From NCBI GenBank assembly GCA_022837505.1, contig JALHFZ010000087.1, forward strand, positions 1-5,705: a stretch of 5,705 nt of DNA. Direction: 5' to 3'. The notes beneath the pieces were generated by a model. That model made no database searches and was not told the DNA's origin. It worked only from the letters and a program-made list of their open reading frames with translations. A program made the translations under genes and the position numbers. Position 1 is the first letter of the stretch, and each line of letters opens with the position of its first letter. Below, one piece after another: positions 4,671 through 5,705 of this stretch. The stretch comes from Synergistaceae bacterium. GTDB lineage: Bacteria > Synergistota > Synergistia > Synergistales > Aminobacteriaceae.

Positions 4671-5705
4671 TCACTGCCCCATGGGGGCAAGGAGGGCCTT
4701 GTTCCCCCCCGCCCGCTTGGCGTCCTCCAGGGCCTTTTCAGCCGTGAGGGCCAGGGAATCCCCGTCCATGTCCTTCCGGAATTCGGCGATCCCGAAGCTT
4801 GCGGTGAGACGGCGCTGAAAGACGAAATCGAAATGGCTGATCATGTCACGGATTTTATCGGCCATCTGGGCAGCCACCCGGCCGCTCATGGGCGTGAGGA
4901 CGGCCAGACCGTCCTCGCTCCACCGGCCGAGAAAGTCGGTGGACCGGATTCGGCTCTTCACGAGAGTGCTGAGTTCCTTTCGCACTCTGTCTGCCCCCTC
5001 CACCCCAAGGCTCTCTTTCATTTCGGCGAATCCGTCCGGTTCCAGCAGAATAAGGGAAAGATTGCCCCGGTAGCGAAGGGCCCGCTCCACCTCTGTGCCG
5101 AGAATTTCGTTGAATCCCTCCCGGGTGGGGATGCCGAGGAGGGGGTCCGGGCCGGGCTTCCGCCCTCTCTCGGGGGAAGGTCTTTTCACAGGGCCGTTCC
5201 GCAGGAGAATGAGAAGGCACTCCTCTCCCCCCCGGATGAAGGTCTCGCCGGCCAGCCGTCCGAAGAAGACTTCGCCAGCGGCGGATTTCAGCTTCATTTC
5301 GGCCTCGAAGGGCTCCCCCCCTGAGGCTGACGCTGCAAGGGCGTTCCATCCGTCCTTATCGGCTAAGATCCCGAGATCCGTCATGGTCTTTCCCTTCGCC
5401 CCTCCTTCGGGCAGGCCGAGGAAATCGGCGAAAGGGGGAGAACAGAAGAGGATCCTCCCCTCCTTCAGCGTGCAGCAGAGTATTTTCTCTCCTGTCATGG
5501 AGGCCATCCTCCGGGCGAGGTCCTCTCCGGAACGGACTTTCCCCTCCAGGCGGCGGCATTCCGTTCTGTCCTCCATCTGGAGGAGGATTCCCTCCCCGTC
5601 GGAAAGGGGGGAAAAGCGAAGGAGGTAATGGCGGTTTTCCCCTTCGGAGCCGATGACCGCCTCTTTTCCGGCCAGACTCTTTTCAAGGGCGACCCTGAGG
5701 GGCAG
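4671..5705 (-). CDS. PAS-PAS-GGDEF signalling protein with degenerate active site (5' end outside window)
   Basis: C-terminal 344 residues of a c-di-GMP-type signalling protein. The frame is open to the window edge, and the Met at 5576 is internal: it lies in the linker LLQMEDRTECRRLE, the typical 'DxTERKRxE' end of a PAS domain. Numbering from that Met, a second PAS domain spans about 26-128. The GGDEF domain spans about 144-296, opening with DPLLGIPTREGF (144-155; usual DxLTGLxNR). The signature GGDEF is SEDGL (220-224). Metal-site Asp is Glu179, the guanine-contacting Asn is Lys187, while Asp196 is kept. The inhibitory RxxD site is intact as RSTD (211-214), five residues before the signature. 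Cyclase activity is therefore unlikely, and c-di-GMP binding is plausible. No membrane segment is visible in this part. It heads the visible - strand block, 56 bases before the zinc-ribbon gene. Confidence 0.88.
   Translation of the reverse strand: MPLRVALEKSLAGKEAVIGSEGENRHYLLRFSPLSDGEGILLQMEDRTECRRLEGKVRSGEDLARRMASMTGEKILCCTLKEGRILFCSPPFADFLGLPEGGAKGKTMTDLGILADKDGWNALAASASGGEPFEAEMKLKSAAGEVFFGRLAGETFIRGGEECLLILLRNGPVKRPSPERGRKPGPDPLLGIPTREGFNEILGTEVERALRYRGNLSLILLEPDGFAEMKESLGVEGADRVRKELSTLVKSRIRSTDFLGRWSEDGLAVLTPMSGRVAAQMADKIRDMISHFDFVFQRRLTASFGIAEFRKDMDGDSLALTAEKALEDAKRAGGNKALLAPMGQ

Noticed and set aside
4675..4689. TGCCCC/GGGGCA inverted repeat at the end of the GGDEF gene
   Set aside because: Six pairs around a three-base loop, within the last codons and without a U tract, so not a terminator.
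4632..5324. + strand open frame of 230 codons opposite the GGDEF gene
   Set aside because: Shadow frame; the - strand carries the PAS and GGDEF domains.
5574..5576. ATG at 5576 as the start of the GGDEF protein
   Set aside because: The frame continues open to the window edge and the upstream residues complete a PAS domain ending (RFSPLSDGEGILLQ), so this Met is internal.
1..5705. RNA genes, CRISPR arrays, mobile elements, attachment sites
   Set aside because: No cloverleaf, spaced direct repeats, transposase or integrase fragments were seen; the longest non-coding gap is about 75 bases.

Overview
The window is a GC-rich, densely coded stretch of bacterial DNA with six protein-coding genes. 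Two run on the + strand on the left and four run on the - strand on the right. Gene content (a UDP-glucose dehydrogenase, a secreted protein that looks like the DUF2993/LmeA family, TruD, a COG2509-type flavoprotein, a zinc-ribbon/HTH protein resembling Bacillus YvyF, and a PAS-GGDEF protein) together with high GC suits an anaerobic lineage such as Synergistota or a GC-rich relative of the Clostridia. This placement is an inference from family distribution and style; no marker gene is present to settle it. I see no tRNA, rRNA, CRISPR array, insertion sequence or phage gene.

Left part (1-1581, + strand). The C-terminal two thirds of a UDP-glucose 6-dehydrogenase (5' end outside the window) is followed after 53 bases by a 263-residue protein with a clear signal peptide. 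The short gap holds a GC-rich hairpin preceded by seven A residues, which reads as an intrinsic terminator only for transcription coming from the right. UDP-glucuronate synthesis and an exported, possibly lipid-binding protein both point to cell-envelope or surface-polysaccharide work, but the functional link is an inference.

Right part (1553-5705, - strand). In transcription order the genes are a PAS-PAS-GGDEF protein (5' end outside the window), a small zinc-ribbon plus helix-turn-helix protein, a 462-residue FAD-dependent oxidoreductase with a four-cysteine cluster, and truD, the tRNA pseudouridine synthase. Gaps are only 50-75 bases, so one transcript is plausible. The GGDEF site is degenerate (SEDGL) while the RxxD inhibitory site is kept at the exact canonical spacing, suggesting a c-di-GMP sensor rather than a cyclase. 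The zinc-ribbon/HTH protein resembles a flagellar-operon protein but has no flagellar structural genes beside it here.

The two blocks converge, and the 3' ends of the secreted-protein gene and truD overlap by 29 bases with no terminator between them. The nearest terminator for the truD transcript is the antisense hairpin about 780 bases further on, so that transcript may run antisense through the whole secreted-protein gene. A second regulatory curiosity is the truD start: the strong ribosome-binding site after the flavoprotein gene serves a 24-codon reading frame that ends just past the truD ATG, while truD's own ribosome-binding site sits in a small hairpin. These are the main points worth a second look; no wholly new multi-gene system is evident.
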